A DNA stretch of 49,812 bases, taken from contig NZ_BJOB01000018.1 of NCBI RefSeq assembly GCF_006539985.1, forward strand, positions 1-49,812, written 5' to 3'. The stretch is from Kurthia gibsonii. Its GTDB lineage: Bacteria > Bacillota > Bacilli > Bacillales_A > Planococcaceae. Of this stretch, positions 33,041-41,648 are shown piece by piece. Made by a program: the position numbers and the translations under genes. Position 1 is the first letter of the stretch. Every line of letters starts with the position of its first letter. A model generated the notes under the pieces. It was not told the origin of the DNA. It saw only the letters and a program-made list of their open reading frames with translations, and did not search any database.

Positions 33041-33670
33041 TTACCTCGGTTGAATTGTCCATAGCCCACAACAATGAGCATATTTCTTAAATTGTACCTT
33101 GGCAAATGTTGAAATGATAGGTAAAAGCTTTGTTACGATAAAATAATATTCGCTATCATCCCAATCATCGATATGCTGTTTACGACATTTACTCTGTAAA
33201 AAGTGTGTTTCAAAGCTAATGTCACCAATATAGATGGCACCATCTTCGTTTAGGTGGGTCAATAATTCACGAAACAACTTAACTTTTTCGTCATCCGTTA
33301 AATGATGCATTGCGTAGGTACTAATAATGACATCGAATTTTTTATTCGTAATCAACTTCGATGTATTGTGTAAATCACCTTCGATAAAAGTCGCTTTCGG
33401 CATTTTATCGCGTGCGATTTTCAACATCTCTTCCGAAAAATCAATGCCTGTAATATGATGTCCTGCATCATATAAACGTTTCGTTAGTTTACCTGTTCCA
33501 ACGCCTAAATCGACAATGTTTTGTACATCCTTTGTACAAACTTTTTCGTACAAAGCTTCCATCATTGGTTCATACCCCGCAAAAGGATATGCTTCTTGTT
33601 CATCACTTAATTTAACTGTTTGATCATAGCTTGAAGCCCATAAATCAAAACCCTTATTATCTAACATCAA
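33041..33670 (-). CDS. Class I SAM-dependent methyltransferase
   Basis: 209 residues. Motif I VDLGVGTGKLTKRL (about 53-66), motif II GIDFSEEMLKIAR, motif III FIEGDLH and the post-III STYAMHHLTDDEK place it in the small-molecule Methyltransf_25/UbiE-like group; B. subtilis YrrT is the nearest in feel. The start could be TTG 33670 or ATG 33667; GGAGGAG is 7 bases before the TTG. Substrate unknown. Confidence 0.82.
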   Translation of the reverse strand: MMLDNKGFDLWASSYDQTVKLSDEQEAYPFAGYEPMMEALYEKVCTKDVQNIVDLGVGTGKLTKRLYDAGHHITGIDFSEEMLKIARDKMPKATFIEGDLHNTSKLITNKKFDVIISTYAMHHLTDDEKVKLFRELLTHLNEDGAIYIGDISFETHFLQSKCRKQHIDDWDDSEYYFIVTKLLPIISTFAKVQFKKYAHCCGLWTIQPR

Positions 33671-33786
33671 TGTAGAACTCCTCCAGATTATTCCGGAGAA
33701 TTTACATGTGTAAACCCTCCTTATTTACTGTGATTGTTTTCATTGATTTAATCATATTCAACACTCCTTCATTTTTTCTTTTTTAT

Positions 33787-34302
33787 TTAATCTTCATCCC
33801 ATTCATCAAAGTATAATGCCATATGATATTCATCAATATACTGATGATTTGGCATCTTTAGAATATCTTTTTCCATACCGATAATTTCAAAACCAAAAGA
33901 TGTATACACACCTTTTGCAATTTGATTTTTCACATTAACTTTGAGATGAATTTGCTCACAACGTAATTCTTTTGCACGCATAATCGCTGCGGCAATAATT
34001 GGCTTACTAATGCCCTCTCCTTGATAATCTTGATGCACATAAATTCCTTTTAAAGAAGCGATATGGCACATTTTCAGCCTTGTATTTGTCTCTAACGTGA
34101 CCATACCTACAAGTAGTTCTTCTTCAAATGCACCAAACACAATATGATTTTGATTATTTAGAAAATTTTCGAAATAATGAGGTTCATACGTTACTTCTTC
34201 TTCATAGGATGAGGCAAAGGCGGTTGGAGAGTGTTCAAGTGCTTGTAACCGTAATTCTCGATAGATCTGTGTATCTTCTTTCGTTAACACGCGAATACGC
34301 AC
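33787..34302 (-). CDS. GNAT family N-acetyltransferase
   Basis: 171 residues from GTG 34302, chosen because GGAGGG lies 6 bases upstream; an upstream ATG at 34347 has no site. Motif A KGIYVHQDYQGEGISKPIIAAAI and motif B NQIAKGVYTSFGFEIIG are clear. The N-terminus RIRVLTKEDTQIYRELRLQAL and SSYEEE align with the GNAT at 11642, a paralogue. The tail is acidic (FDEWDED). Substrate unknown. Confidence 0.85.
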   Translation of the reverse strand: MRIRVLTKEDTQIYRELRLQALEHSPTAFASSYEEEVTYEPHYFENFLNNQNHIVFGAFEEELLVGMVTLETNTRLKMCHIASLKGIYVHQDYQGEGISKPIIAAAIMRAKELRCEQIHLKVNVKNQIAKGVYTSFGFEIIGMEKDILKMPNHQYIDEYHMALYFDEWDED

Positions 34303-34370
34303 AAAAGACCCTCCTTTAGTTTTTGATATTATACCACATTTTAGCAATTACAAGCTATTATGACCAAAAA

Positions 34371-34416
34371 TAAAAAATGGGCTATAGCGAGTCGGGTAAC
34401 TCGTTATAGCCCATTT
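34371..34416 (-). terminator. 18-bp hairpin, terminator of the phosphatase transcript
   Basis: AAATGGGCTATAGCGAGT pairs with ACTCGTTATAGCCCATTT (one G-U or mismatch) around a 6-nt loop. On the minus strand a T-run follows. It lies 190 bases past the phosphatase stop. Confidence 0.8.
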
Positions 34417-34607
34417 AGATTCAAAAAGTGTAAGCGATTTTTTTGGAGAAAAGTGGCTTACCTCTTTGTTTCCAATATCTATTTTACTAAACATATGCAA
34501 TAAAAACTAGATATAACTTTGTATAGAATGTAACTCTTTATCCTCGATTTAAAGCATTTTCTTCTAAAGTTACTATTTTAGAATTATTCACTATTGCTTG
34601 ATTAGAT
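34417..34607. other. Gap with an inverted repeat, no gene seen
   Basis: Together with the hairpin at 34371 this makes about 300 bases without a gene. It contains GTAAGC and GCTTAC spaced by 20 bases (34434-34465), flanking a T7 run. No frame with a ribosome site was found. Confidence 0.4.
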
Positions 34608-35156
34608 TTACTTTGTAAAAATCCGCTCATATTGGAATTCTTTTGTTGCTTCATCTCGTGTAATTAAGAAGACATCTGGATTCGTCATGTTCTGCCAACC
34701 TTCAAAGCTAAACTGATCATTAATTGTTTGTAAGAACATCGAGATTAAATTACCATGACTGACAACGACTGCTGCTTCTTCAGGTCGTTCAATTAACTCG
34801 TTCATCACTTCTACAATGCGCGCTTGTGCTGCACGACCTGATTCTCCACCCTCAAATTCTAAATCCATATCTACAAATCCTCTTTGCATCCATGTCAGCC
34901 AATCATCTACTTTTAATGTACTAAACACACGCTCTGTTAAACGCTTTTCTTCATGAATAGGTAAATCAAGTGATGCGGCAAGTGGTGCAGCTGTCTGAAC
35001 TGCTCGGTCATATGTACTCGACATAATTAAATCGATGGGATGTTCTTCAAAAAATGGAATTAAGTCTTGTGCCTGTTGACGTCCTTCTTCTGTTAATTGC
35101 GCTTTAGGCTTTTGACCATCCGCTTTACAATGACGTACTAGGTAGATTTTTTCCAT
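34608..35156 (-). CDS. Histidine phosphatase family protein
   Basis: 182 residues. The phosphohistidine site is the N-terminal LVRHCKADG (RHC in place of the usual RHG), with SSTYDRAVQTAAPLA supplying the second Arg and VVVSHGNLISMF the second His. This is the phosphoglycerate-mutase-like fold; many members are phosphatases of small phosphometabolites. AAGGAGATTCT precedes the ATG. Substrate not predictable. Confidence 0.88.
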   Translation of the reverse strand: MEKIYLVRHCKADGQKPKAQLTEEGRQQAQDLIPFFEEHPIDLIMSSTYDRAVQTAAPLAASLDLPIHEEKRLTERVFSTLKVDDWLTWMQRGFVDMDLEFEGGESGRAAQARIVEVMNELIERPEEAAVVVSHGNLISMFLQTINDQFSFEGWQNMTNPDVFLITRDEATKEFQYERIFTK

Positions 35157-35243
35157 AGAATCTCCTTCTTTCTAATTGATTGTCTCATTATACAAAAGGT
35201 GTGCTTGAATGAATAATTATAACTCTTCATTCGCATACATATC

Positions 35244-35351
35244 TTAGCGTATAAAAAACCACCATATAATATACAGCGGTAGTAAACATCCTAAACTATA
35301 TAAAACAATGCTTTTCCACATACACTTTAATTTATTAACCCATAACTGCAT
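35244..35351 (-). CDS. 35-residue membrane peptide (unlisted small ORF)
   Basis: An ATG at 35351 has GAAGGAAG 6 bases upstream, a near-ideal site. The frame encodes a basic start (MQLWVNKLKCMWK), then one hydrophobic span (SIVLYSLGCLLPLYIIWWFF) and ends IR-stop. This single-helix, inside-positive layout is typical of small membrane proteins. It lies between the phosphatase and LysE genes on the same strand, where nothing else accounts for a ribosome site. No family known to me. Confidence 0.6.
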   Translation of the reverse strand: MQLWVNKLKCMWKSIVLYSLGCLLPLYIIWWFFIR

Positions 35352-35407
35352 AGAAAACTTCCTTCATTCATTTTCTATAGTATAGTAAAAATCATTAGAA
35401 AATGCGA

Positions 35408-36031
35408 TTAAAGTAGATTACGAATACCTAATATGAATTCATAAAGGAAATACAATGCGAAACCAATTAGAAGAATACCTGCAACAATAGAGACTTTTCG
35501 AATCACTTTGCGACTCATTGCCCGTCTTGAAATCGACACAATCGCTAACAGACCAACATCATGTAAAACAATACCTGTTAGAATACCGAGCCCTGCAAAA
35601 CTGAATTCATGAACGCTATAAGATTTCGCAAGTACTGCACCAAATACCGACACCCAAAAGACTAAGTTTCCTGGCGATACAGCTACTAAGATTCCATTTC
35701 TATATGTACGCCAAAAAGATTGATTCGGTTTCTCACCTACTAAACTAATTCCTTGATCGGCATTTTTAATCGAATCATACGCTAAATAAAATAAGAAAGC
35801 GGCTCCAACAATCCATAATGGTAATTGAACAAATGGAAGTGCTAAAAATGAAGCTAATCCAAAATACAGTGCAATAATTAATGCGGCATCAATTGTCATG
35901 CCACCAAGTCCAACTGCCCATCCATGAATAAAACCATTTTTCAAACCTTGTTTTGTCATTTCAACGGTCATGGCTCCGACAGGTAAAGCAATTGTAAATC
36001 CAACAATTAAATAAGAAATATACGTTTCCAT
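35408..36031 (-). CDS. LysE family translocator
   Basis: 207 residues, six helices. The N-terminal FTIALPVGAMTVEMTKQGLKNGFIHGW and the segment ILVAVSPGNLVFWVSVFGAV are LysE/RhtB signatures. Family members export amino acids or related solutes. AAGGAG precedes the ATG 36031. Substrate unknown. Confidence 0.88.
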   Translation of the reverse strand: METYISYLIVGFTIALPVGAMTVEMTKQGLKNGFIHGWAVGLGGMTIDAALIIALYFGLASFLALPFVQLPLWIVGAAFLFYLAYDSIKNADQGISLVGEKPNQSFWRTYRNGILVAVSPGNLVFWVSVFGAVLAKSYSVHEFSFAGLGILTGIVLHDVGLLAIVSISRRAMSRKVIRKVSIVAGILLIGFALYFLYEFILGIRNLL

Positions 36032-36115
36032 AACTTTACCAACTCCTTACTTGATTATAAGGAGAATAAGTATGAATATCAATACATAAATTAGAATATT
36101 TATACTTTCAAGCCA

Positions 36116-36148
36116 TAAAAAAAGCAACTCCCTTAAGAGAGTCGCCTT
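36116..36148 (-). terminator. Intrinsic terminator of the cold-shock gene
   Basis: GGCGACTC and GGAGTTGC arms followed by seven T on the minus strand. Confidence 0.85.
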
Positions 36149-36168
36149 TTACGGACAAACTTTAAAAA

Positions 36169-36369
36169 TTAAAGTTTAGTTACGTTAGTAGCTTGTGGTC
36201 CGCGGTTACCTTCTTCAACTTCGAATTCAACTTTTTGACCTTCGTCTAAAGTTTTGAAACCGTCGCCTTGGATAGCTGAGAAGTGTACGAATACGTCGTT
36301 TCCGCCTTCAACTTCGATGAAACCGAAACCTTTTTCTGCATTAAACCATTTAACTGTACCTTGTGTCAT
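36169..36369 (-). CDS. cspA: Cold-shock protein (CspA/CspB family)
   Basis: 66 residues from ATG 36369, chosen because GGAGGTC lies upstream and the protein then begins with the canonical [19 protein letters not shown]; the open frame continues upstream through the leader but without homology. RNP1 (KGFGFIEV) and RNP2 (VFVHFSAI) are present. It is an RNA chaperone binding single-stranded nucleic acid. Its message has a long folded leader, typical of csp genes. Confidence 0.96.
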   Translation of the reverse strand: MTQGTVKWFNAEKGFGFIEVEGGNDVFVHFSAIQGDGFKTLDEGQKVEFEVEEGNRGPQATNVTKL

Positions 36370-36505
36370 TATGAATGACCTCCTATTAATGAATTCAATA
36401 ATAGATTGTTCAACCGAGAATAAAAATACACCTGCTAGAGAGACCGCATTATACAGTCTTCCAAGCAGGTGAATGTATTGTATACGCTGAGCCAATTTCA
36501 TTATT
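36370..36505 (-). promoter_or_regulatory. Structured 5' leader of the cold-shock mRNA
   Basis: The predicted leader is about 135 nt. It contains a perfect CACCTGCT/AGCAGGTG stem (36429-36471) with an inner AGAC/GGTCT hairpin. Long leaders that refold with temperature are established for cspA-type genes in other bacteria; this exact structure is inferred. Confidence 0.6.
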
Positions 36506-36511
36506 AATAAT

Positions 36512-36540
36512 AGTATAACCTATTTTGTCCGATTTGTCTA
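36512..36540 (-). promoter_or_regulatory. Promoter of the cold-shock gene
   Basis: TAGACA and TATACT on the minus strand, separated by exactly 17 bases. Confidence 0.65.
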
Positions 36541-36591
36541 AAAAAGACTATCCAATCATTAAAAATTTTCTGCTTTTTTATACAAAAATCT

Positions 36592-36927
36592 TTACTTAAT
36601 CAAGGTGCCTTGATGGAAAAACAATTTCCAATCTTTCTCTTTTTTACGCCAAATCGAACTTCTTAAAGCTTGCTGTTTTGTTAAAATGTTTGTTGTTTTA
36701 TATGTTACTAGAATGACACTTTCATCTACAAAACGTTCTTCATAATCTTCTACACGTAAAAAACGTTCTGTTGGTGGTGATTCTTTACCGATGGCATTTA
36801 GCTGATTTTGTTTTGTGTATTGTGTGCCGATTGTGCCAAATTCGATAAAGTCTTCATCCATCATTTGATCAAATTCATCATACACATAATTTTGCAGTCT
36901 CATCTCTAAGTCATATATTTGCATCAT
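36592..36927 (-). CDS. DUF4440/NTF2-like small protein
   Basis: 111 residues from ATG 36927; an earlier ATG at 36933 lies inside the GGGGAG ribosome site. The pattern LEMRLQNYVYDEFDQMMDEDFIEFGTIG, then RFLRVEDYEERFVDESVILVTYKT and SSIWRKKEKDWKLFFHQGTL is the NTF2-like DUF4440 fold, a cone-shaped small-molecule pocket. Role unknown. Confidence 0.78.
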   Translation of the reverse strand: MMQIYDLEMRLQNYVYDEFDQMMDEDFIEFGTIGTQYTKQNQLNAIGKESPPTERFLRVEDYEERFVDESVILVTYKTTNILTKQQALRSSIWRKKEKDWKLFFHQGTLIK

Positions 36928-36978
36928 AAGCATCTCCCCTATACACTTTACTTATACCCCTTTATCTATGAATTAAAA

Positions 36979-37007
36979 TTGTCATTTGTATTTGATTAAT
37001 TTATACA
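36979..37007 (+). promoter_or_regulatory. Promoter of the hydroxyacyl-CoA dehydrogenase gene
   Basis: TTGTCA, a 17-base spacer and TATACA, 54 bases before the start codon. Confidence 0.6.
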
Positions 37008-37061
37008 GTAACAGGGAATGTAGAATAGGGATGAAAAATCACTTTAAAAGGAGCGTTTTAA

Positions 37062-37952
37062 ATGAATTTTAAAAATGTTACAGTTGCTGGTAGTGGTGTT
37101 TTAGGGAGTCAGATTGCTTTTCAAACAGCTTTTCAAGGTTTTAATGTAAGTGTTTATGACATTAATGAAGGTGCGATTAAAGCCGCACAGGAACGCGTTC
37201 AAAAGCTTGCTGAGACATATAAACACGAAGTTGCAAAACATCCGTCAGAGGTGGATGATGCACTCGCTCGACTTTCTTTCTATACAGATTTAGGTGAGGC
37301 TGTAAAAGATGCTGATTTAGTTATTGAAGCTGTTCCAGAACGAATTGATATTAAAACAAGTTTCTATGAACAATTAGCAAAAGTAGCACCTGAAAAAACC
37401 ATCTTTGCAACGAACTCTTCTACAATGATTCCAAGTCAATTTCGCGATGCAACAGGACGACCTGAAAAATTCCTAGCACTGCACTTCGCAAACGAAATTT
37501 GGAAAAATAATACGGCTGAAATCATGGGACATGATGGAACAGATCCAAAATACGTAACAGAAGTAATTGATTTTGCTCGTGCGATTGGCATGGTTCCACT
37601 GCATATTTTAAAAGAACAACATGGCTATATTTTAAATTCATTACTTATACCATTACTTAATGCTGCACAGGCATTGTACGCAAACGGCATTGCTGAACCA
37701 CAGACAATTGATAAAACTTGGATGATTGCGACTGGCTCACCAAGAGGGCCATTTGCTATTTTAGATGTAGTTGGCTTGCAAACCGCTTACAACATCGTAT
37801 CTGCAAGTGCAGATAAAAATCCGATTGCTGGAAAAATTGCAGATATTTTAAAACATGACTTTATTGATAAAGGAAAGATGGGTGTTGCGACAGGCGAAGG
37901 GTTCTATAAATACCCAAACCCTGCTTATGCCGATCCAAACTTTTTAAAATAA
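37062..37952 (+). CDS. 3-hydroxyacyl-CoA dehydrogenase
   Basis: 296 residues in two domains: an NAD-binding Rossmann domain with VAGSGVLGSQIAF (about 7-19) and the DADLVIEAVPERIDIK segment, then the C-terminal helical dimer domain. The catalytic His is in LALHFANEIW, with the partner Glu region nearby. It oxidises 3-hydroxyacyl-CoA in fatty-acid breakdown or short-chain C4 metabolism. AAAGGAGC precedes the ATG. Monocistronic with promoter and terminator, so not inside a beta-oxidation operon. Confidence 0.9.
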   Translation: MNFKNVTVAGSGVLGSQIAFQTAFQGFNVSVYDINEGAIKAAQERVQKLAETYKHEVAKHPSEVDDALARLSFYTDLGEAVKDADLVIEAVPERIDIKTSFYEQLAKVAPEKTIFATNSSTMIPSQFRDATGRPEKFLALHFANEIWKNNTAEIMGHDGTDPKYVTEVIDFARAIGMVPLHILKEQHGYILNSLLIPLLNAAQALYANGIAEPQTIDKTWMIATGSPRGPFAILDVVGLQTAYNIVSASADKNPIAGKIADILKHDFIDKGKMGVATGEGFYKYPNPAYADPNFLK

Positions 37953-37961
37953 TTTGCTCAA

Positions 37962-38001
37962 CGAAGGAGAAATTTCGCTATGACGAGATTTCTCCTTTTT
38001 A
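37962..38001 (+). terminator. Intrinsic terminator of the dehydrogenase gene
   Basis: AAGGAGAAATTTCG/CGAGATTTCTCCTT, 14 bp with one mismatch, followed by a T-run. Confidence 0.92.
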
Positions 38002-38066
38002 ATTTGTATAATTTCATTTGATTACGCATACTTAGAGTATTCATATATGTAGAAAGGGTTAAATAA

Positions 38067-39815
38067 ATGACTGAAAAAGAAAAAATCTCAAAAAAAAATT
38101 TTAAAAAGTTCATTCAACTCGTTAAAAGTACCAATCCACCAAAACTTCTAATCGTGATTGCACTTATTTTAACGCTCTCCACAACTGCTGTATCCTTAAT
38201 GGTTCCGCTCTTCACAAAGAACCTCGTAAATGACTTTACAATTGATGATTTAAATAAAACAACGATTGCATTACTAGTCGGTGCGATTATTTTACAAGCA
38301 TTATCAGGTGGATTCTCCATCTACATTTTAAATCGCATTGGACAAAGTGTTGTCGCTGGTATGCGTGACCGTCTATGGAAGAAGTTATTAGTTCTACCCG
38401 TTAATTATTTTGATGAAAACCCTTCTGGTGAAACCGTAAGTCGCATGACGAATGATACGACCGTAGTTAAAACACTCATCTCAGAACATCTTGCCAACTT
38501 CTTATCAGGTATCATCTCGATTATTGGTGCAATGATTGTCCTGTTCATTTTAGATTGGCGCATGACAACTGCCATGTTTATCGCCATTCCGTTAGCTGCG
38601 GCCATTCTAATTCCGCTTGGTCGTAAAATGTATAAAATCTCAAAGAATACACAGCTTGAAACAAGTAAATTCACAGCACTTTTAACACAGGTACTCTCTG
38701 AGATTCGTCTTGTGAAATCTTCAAACTCTGAGAAAATTGAATACAATAACGGCGCAACAGGTATTCGTAACTTATTCAATTACGGTTTAAAAGAAGCAAA
38801 AGTATATGCTTTTATTGGACCGATTATTAATCTAGTTATGATGATTTTATTAGTTGTATTACTCGGTTACGGTGGTATGCGTGTATCTTCTGGGGCGCTA
38901 TCAGCAGGTGCATTAGTAGCTTTCATCATGTACCTCTTCCAAATCATTATGCCAATGGCACAAATTGCTGAGTTCTTTACGCAATTCCAAAAAGCTTCAG
39001 GTGCAACCGAACGCATTATTGAAATTTTAGAAGTTGAAGATGAAAAAGATGGTTATGAAGAAGTAAAAAAAGTTGATGAAGCGATTCAGATTGAGTGTTT
39101 ATCTTATAACTATCCAGATAAAGAACCTGTATTAAAAAATCTAAACTTTACGATTCCGCCGAATCAAGTAACCGCAATTGTCGGTCCGAGTGGTAGTGGT
39201 AAAACGACCTTCTTCTCTCTTATTGAACGTTTTTACCAACCACAAAAGGGAGCGATTCTTCTTGGCAATCAAAATATTCAAAACTTCTCTCTATTATCTT
39301 GGCGTAAGCAGATTGGCTATGTGTCACAAGAGAGTCCGATTATCGCAGGGACCATTCGCGACAATATCACATATGGATTAGAACGAGAAGTATCAGACGA
39401 AGAAATCAATCGCGTTATTAAAATGGCCTATGCCGATCAGTTTATTGAAAACTTAGAAGATGGTATTTTAACCGAAGTAGGTGAACGTGGCATGAAGTTG
39501 TCTGGTGGACAGCGCCAACGTATCGCCATTGCACGCGCGTTCTTACGTAACCCACAAATTCTAATGTTAGATGAAGCAACATCGAGTTTAGATAGTAAAT
39601 CCGAACAAGTTGTACAACGTGCGTTAGAAGAGCTCATGAAGGGTCGTACAACAATTGTTATCGCTCACCGTCTCTCAACCGTTATTCATTCCGATCAAAT
39701 TGTCTTCCTAGAACAAGGTGAGATTACAGGGATTGGTACACATCAAGAACTTTATGCAACACATGCACTCTATAAAGAATTCTCTGACCAACAACTAAAA
39801 GGATTACAAGTCTAA
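38067..39815 (+). CDS. bmrA: Multidrug ABC exporter BmrA (half-transporter)
   Basis: 582 residues: six-helix exporter domain, then NBD with Walker A GPSGSGKTT (about 374), signature LSGGQRQRIAIARAF, Walker B ILMLDEATSSLD and IVIAHRLS. It matches B. subtilis BmrA (589 residues) closely from memory, including VNYFDENPSGETVSRMTND and QLEEIRLVKSSN-like segments. It works as a homodimer and extrudes lipophilic drugs. AGAAAGG precedes the ATG. Monocistronic. Confidence 0.9.
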   Translation: MTEKEKISKKNFKKFIQLVKSTNPPKLLIVIALILTLSTTAVSLMVPLFTKNLVNDFTIDDLNKTTIALLVGAIILQALSGGFSIYILNRIGQSVVAGMRDRLWKKLLVLPVNYFDENPSGETVSRMTNDTTVVKTLISEHLANFLSGIISIIGAMIVLFILDWRMTTAMFIAIPLAAAILIPLGRKMYKISKNTQLETSKFTALLTQVLSEIRLVKSSNSEKIEYNNGATGIRNLFNYGLKEAKVYAFIGPIINLVMMILLVVLLGYGGMRVSSGALSAGALVAFIMYLFQIIMPMAQIAEFFTQFQKASGATERIIEILEVEDEKDGYEEVKKVDEAIQIECLSYNYPDKEPVLKNLNFTIPPNQVTAIVGPSGSGKTTFFSLIERFYQPQKGAILLGNQNIQNFSLLSWRKQIGYVSQESPIIAGTIRDNITYGLEREVSDEEINRVIKMAYADQFIENLEDGILTEVGERGMKLSGGQRQRIAIARAFLRNPQILMLDEATSSLDSKSEQVVQRALEELMKGRTTIVIAHRLSTVIHSDQIVFLEQGEITGIGTHQELYATHALYKEFSDQQLKGLQV

Positions 39816-39818
39816 TCA

Positions 39819-39861
39819 AAAAGAAGAATCGTTCCTCACGTGAAGGGGCGATTCTTCTTTT
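39819..39861. terminator. Bidirectional terminator between bmrA and the GNAT gene
   Basis: AAAAGAAGAATCG/CGATTCTTCTTTT stem with A- and T-runs on the two sides. Confidence 0.9.
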
Positions 39862-39872
39862 AATATTTAAGA

Positions 39873-40355
39873 TCATACTGCATAGCTTTCAACCTGTGCT
39901 TGAACTTTTTTCTTCATATGCACAATAGGCATTTGATGTCCTAATAAATTCGTCGTTTCAAATGTAGATTCGATGTGCATACCATAAGATTCATAGAGAT
40001 GAACATTACGTGATTCATTCGCGCGAACGTCGCAAGCAATCCATTGTACAGACTGTTGTTTTGCAATATTTTCTAAATAGGTAACTAGCTTTTTCGCATA
40101 GCCTTTTCCACGTTGAGTTGGTAAAACACTCACACGAGAAAAAGTGAGTGTACTCTCTTTTATCTCATAACGTGCCATCGCCACAGGACCTTCATTATTC
40201 AATCCAACAATTGCTTTTTGACCACAAGCTAACGCTTTTTTAACATCACGCTCTGTTTCCATTATGGCGCTTGATGGCGGATTCACATACTCTTTAAATG
40301 CTTCATGCATGAGCTCTACGATTAATTCCTCATTTTCTGTATGCACAATAATCAT
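39873..40355 (-). CDS. GNAT family N-acetyltransferase
   Basis: 160 residues. Motif A is VSVLPTQRGKGYAKKLVTYLE, and motif B NESRNVHLYESYGMHIEST. The N-terminus HTENEELIVELMHEAFKEY is of the common small-substrate type. AAAGGATG precedes the ATG. 74 bases downstream of the esterase on the same strand and possibly co-transcribed. Substrate unknown. Confidence 0.86.
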   Translation of the reverse strand: MIIVHTENEELIVELMHEAFKEYVNPPSSAIMETERDVKKALACGQKAIVGLNNEGPVAMARYEIKESTLTFSRVSVLPTQRGKGYAKKLVTYLENIAKQQSVQWIACDVRANESRNVHLYESYGMHIESTFETTNLLGHQMPIVHMKKKVQAQVESYAV

Positions 40356-40428
40356 CTCTACACATCCTTTAACGAATTTTTATTCATTATTATACATAAA
40401 AATTCTATAAAAATGCAAGAACTATGAT

Positions 40429-41172
40429 TTATTTCTTCCAGTGAAGGTGTTGTAAAAAGTGTAAAAAGTCTTCATACATTGTTTTAGCATCTTTTCCATA
40501 TGTCATTAAATGCCCTGCTTGTTCATAACATGTTACAACTTTTTGTGTTGAACCGATCCGCTCGGCTACATAATTCGCTGTCTCTTCATATAATGCATCA
40601 TCTTGACCACCATATGCTAAGTAAATAGGTACTTGAATTTGCTCTAAATGTTGCATCTGTTGTTCAATCATCTCAATAAAGGCTGGTACAATCTCCATCG
40701 GATGTGCTTTTAAAGCTTGTCGTGCCGCTTCTTTTTCTTCATCTGTACCTTCTTCGTATTGTTGATGTTGTTTTGCATAATAGACCACTCTTTTTCGCAA
40801 GGTCACTTCATCACGCGTCATCGGTAGTGACATTGTAACAATTGCAAGTGGGTTTAATTCATGTGCTACTTTTAATGTGAGTACAGCGCCTAAAGATAGC
40901 CCCATCACAACAATCTCCTCATATCCCTCATCTTCAAGAAACTCATACGCTGATTGAACATCCTCCCACCAAGTAGATGGACCATACTGTAGTAATGTAT
41001 CTGCCTTTTGGCCATGCCCCGTATACATCGGTGCATGAACCGTATATCCTTCTCTATTTAAAAACTTCCCAAGTTGTCGCATATCAATCGTCGATCCCGT
41101 AAATGAATGAAGTAGTAAAATTGCTTTACTACCGCCTTGAAAATAAAATGATTCCGGTGCTTTATATTTCAT
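40429..41172 (-). CDS. Carboxylesterase (Est30/YvaK type)
   Basis: 247 residues, alpha/beta hydrolase. Oxyanion LLLHSFTGS, nucleophile elbow GLSLG with Ser93, an acid in YGGQDDALYEE, and the His in YEQAGHLMTYG. The pattern PMYTGHGQ and TWWEDVQSAYEFL matches Geobacillus Est30 and B. subtilis YvaK. It hydrolyses short-chain esters in the cytoplasm. AGGAGGG precedes the ATG. Confidence 0.9.
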   Translation of the reverse strand: MKYKAPESFYFQGGSKAILLLHSFTGSTIDMRQLGKFLNREGYTVHAPMYTGHGQKADTLLQYGPSTWWEDVQSAYEFLEDEGYEEIVVMGLSLGAVLTLKVAHELNPLAIVTMSLPMTRDEVTLRKRVVYYAKQHQQYEEGTDEEKEAARQALKAHPMEIVPAFIEMIEQQMQHLEQIQVPIYLAYGGQDDALYEETANYVAERIGSTQKVVTCYEQAGHLMTYGKDAKTMYEDFLHFLQHLHWKK

Positions 41173-41273
41173 AAGTCCCTCCTGTTAGGTTTAAATATTA
41201 AAAATAATTTGCATATCTTCTATTTTTTTAATAGACTAGAAGACGTCAGTTTTTTAGAAAAGAAGGTGATTTT

Positions 41274-41552
41274 GTGGAAGACGCGTTGCATTATTTCGTC
41301 ATTTCTACAACCGCAGGCTACTATGCACAATCTGGATTTGTAGCAGATATTGAAGAAGCACAAGCTTTTTGTTCTGAAATCGAAGCCGAAAGAGCGGCTC
41401 AAATTATCAAAGGTACAGTCTGCTCGCAATCTGTATCTTACGACGAACTTGAACAATCTTTTTTAGAACTCTCAGCACAATACGATATACTTTATACATT
41501 AGATGAGCAGCAAGCCATCCAAAGCATTTGCGCGGAGCTTCAAGCAATCTAA
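41274..41552 (+). CDS. Small acidic protein of unknown function
   Basis: 92 residues starting at GTG, with AGAAGGTG 5 bases upstream. Acidic, no membrane segment, Ala/Glu-rich helices (EEAQAFCSEIEAERAAQII). An opposite-strand frame overlapping it is a shadow without a ribosome site. A terminator follows. No family recognised. Confidence 0.65.
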   Translation: MEDALHYFVISTTAGYYAQSGFVADIEEAQAFCSEIEAERAAQIIKGTVCSQSVSYDELEQSFLELSAQYDILYTLDEQQAIQSICAELQAI

Positions 41553-41558
41553 GTCTCT

Positions 41559-41598
41559 GGTCTTAGACAAAGTTACAGTCTGAGATCTTTTTGTTTTC
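41559..41598 (+). terminator. Intrinsic terminator of the 41274 gene
   Basis: GGTCTTAGAC/GTCTGAGATC, 10 bp with two G-U, followed by a T-rich tail. Confidence 0.75.
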
Positions 41599-41648
41599 CT
41601 TTTTTTCTTTTTATAATAATGAATATAGAAAGAAAAAGGAGGCTTAAC

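Noticed and set aside
34434-34465. GTAAGC/GCTTAC inverted repeat as a second terminator
   Set aside because: Only 6 bp around a 20-base loop, with no T-run on the correct side; the 18-bp hairpin at 34371 is the credible terminator.
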